From the NCBI GenBank assembly GCA_020628975.1, contig JAHDEF010000084.1, positions 1 to 7,090 of the forward strand: a stretch of 7,090 nt of DNA, in the 5' to 3' direction. Shown piece by piece: positions 6,148 to 7,090 of the stretch. The notes beneath the pieces were generated by a model. The model saw only the letters and a list, made by a program, of their open reading frames with translations, did no database searches and was not told the DNA's origin. This stretch comes from Aquimarina sp. GTDB lineage: Bacteria; Bacteroidota; Bacteroidia; Flavobacteriales; Flavobacteriaceae. The first letter of the stretch is position 1. Each line of letters opens with the position of its first letter. Made by a program: the position numbers and the translations under genes.

Positions 6148-7090
6148 GTGTATAAAAAGATAATTCCATATCAGCAATACGATACACTTAAGGGAACTTC
6201 TCAAAAAAATCGGTTGAGAAAAGACTTGCTGCCTGAAAATATGAAAATTGATGATCGGTCTATACCAGATTTGTTGGATTTCGTTCGTCAATATTCTTCC
6301 CATATTAATTTCATAGAGGAAAATAAACTGGATCTTGAATTAACTGACTATGAGAGTTGGGAGCTGTTTTTTAATGATGATTTAGCTCTATTAATTGGGG
6401 TTTCAAACTTTAAAATTGATCCGGTTGAAGAACTTGCTTCTGAACAGATTAGTAAAGCGGCAAGTACTTCGGATCAAGAGCTTAGAAGAGAAATTTTTGG
6501 AAATATAGCTAGAATTATTCTAGGCGTGGCTCAAGGCGTTGATCATGTTAGATATAATTTGGAACGCAACAAATTTACCTCAGATTTCCTATTTGATATT
6601 AGTAATGCCATTCATAGAGAATTACGTACTCATATAGGTACCATAATTTCCTATAAATCTTTGATTTCATGGAAGGAAGATTTAGAAGTTGGATATAGTA
6701 CGCTTGAGAAAAAATGGAATGTTAAGGAGATTCCGCCTTTACGTACATTAGATAAATTGAAAATATACGATGTCAATGTGTTTAGAAAAATTTTCCAATC
6801 TTTTTTCTACACGGTACATTTTGCTATCGATAAATCAAAGAGTATTGTTAGTGTACTTTTAAATAAAAGCAAAGACAATAAACCACACGTGGCTTTACTT
6901 TTGTCATTTTTCAGAATCTTTGAGCATATTCGAGATTTGCAAAATGAACTTCCCGAAAAACATTTGAATTATTATTATAGGGATGTACTGAAGTTCAAAG
7001 AAAAAAAGGCCCGAGCTGATTCTACGTATGTTTGTCTGGAGTTATCAGGAGATGTATTAGGTTATGCGTTTAAGTTTCAGCAACTGTTTG
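6148..7090 (+). CDS. N-terminal part of a large baseplate J/gp47-like wedge protein (Afp11/Pvc11-like; 3'-truncated by the window)
   Basis: An open frame of 314 codons runs from a GTG at 6148 to the window end without a stop. The product begins VYKKIIPYQQY (initiating as Met), followed by GTSQKNRL (16-23), DDRSIPDLLDFV (35-46) and SSHINF (50-55), a pattern I associate with N-termini of the large Bacteroidota baseplate J-like proteins. Near the right edge HLNYYYRDVLKFKEKKARADS (272-292), followed by TYVCLEL, matches the family's conserved YYRDVL segment, which precedes the J-like core. An in-frame TGA at 6130-6132 rules out a start further upstream. The next in-frame ATG (6241) would drop the conserved GTSQ and R motifs, so GTG is favoured. 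Family members often exceed 900 residues and form the wedge ring around the spike. It lies 8 bp after the gp25 gene. Confidence 0.88.
   Translation, partial: MYKKIIPYQQYDTLKGTSQKNRLRKDLLPENMKIDDRSIPDLLDFVRQYSSHINFIEENKLDLELTDYESWELFFNDDLALLIGVSNFKIDPVEELASEQISKAASTSDQELRREIFGNIARIILGVAQGVDHVRYNLERNKFTSDFLFDISNAIHRELRTHIGTIISYKSLISWKEDLEVGYSTLEKKWNVKEIPPLRTLDKLKIYDVNVFRKIFQSFFYTVHFAIDKSKSIVSVLLNKSKDNKPHVALLLSFFRIFEHIRDLQNELPEKHLNYYYRDVLKFKEKKARADSTYVCLELSGDVLGYAFKFQQLF

Noticed and set aside
5665..6187. Minus-strand open frames (5665-6003 and 5741-6187) opposite the gp25-like gene
   Set aside because: The plus strand encodes a clear gp25-family protein. The reverse frames give low-complexity hydrophobic products without family features.
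202..7090. Ordinary prophage or canonical type VI secretion system
   Set aside because: No capsid, terminase, portal or lysis genes and no TssJ/L/M or ClpV-type genes are seen. The two tube paralogues, the LysM adaptor and the DUF5908-type protein fit the Afp/PVC lineage better.
1..7090. CRISPR arrays, tRNA or rRNA genes, insertion sequences, attachment sites
   Set aside because: No regular repeat-spacer pattern, no cloverleaf-like sequence, and no transposase or terminal inverted repeats were seen; coding sequence fills nearly the entire window.

Overview
The window is a compact, same-strand run of structural genes of a phage-tail-like contractile injection system (CIS). It is the lineage of the Serratia antifeeding prophage (Afp), the Photorhabdus virulence cassettes (PVC), and the Bacteroidota relatives (extracellular CIS, MAC-type arrays and the Amoebophilus T6SS-iv type). 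The DNA is AT-rich, Shine-Dalgarno sequences are mostly weak or absent, and start codons sit in A/T-rich context. Together with the protein flavour (a DUF5908-type small protein, a LysM-bearing tube protein, a VgrG-like spike), this points to a marine or environmental member of Bacteroidota. The organism assignment is inference.

Layout from left to right: the last 59 codons of an unrecognised upstream gene (1-180); a single tail sheath gene (202-1728); a main inner tube gene (1783-2238); a second, diverged tube gene, probably the tube initiator (2253-2711); a 58-residue DUF5908/Afp6-position protein (2701-2877); a CIS tube protein with a C-terminal LysM domain (2877-3542, Afp7-like); a VgrG-like spike trunk (3549-5408, Afp8-like); a PAAR spike tip (5424-5723, Afp10-like); a gp25-type baseplate wedge protein (5723-6139, Afp9-like); and the first 314 codons of a large baseplate J/gp47-like wedge protein (6148 to the window end, Afp11-like). 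The last gene is a real gene with a GTG start that continues past the edge.

The genes assemble one machine. PAAR and VgrG form the spike. The LysM tube protein and the second tube protein join the spike to the inner tube of the main tube protein. The sheath wraps the tube, and gp25 and the J-like protein clamp it to the baseplate. Intergenic gaps are 0-54 bp, with two TAATG stop/start overlaps and one 11-bp overlap, so the block is very likely one transcript with translational coupling. No stretch above 60 bp lacks a gene. The ATPase, tape measure, terminator/cap, tail fibres and effectors of such systems are not in view, except that the unidentified left-edge gene could be a cap-type protein. 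The window therefore cannot tell whether the particle is released or membrane-anchored.

The system is a recognised class, not a new one. The least expected non-coding signal is a 10-bp-stem hairpin inside the beginning of the second tube gene (2301-2327).
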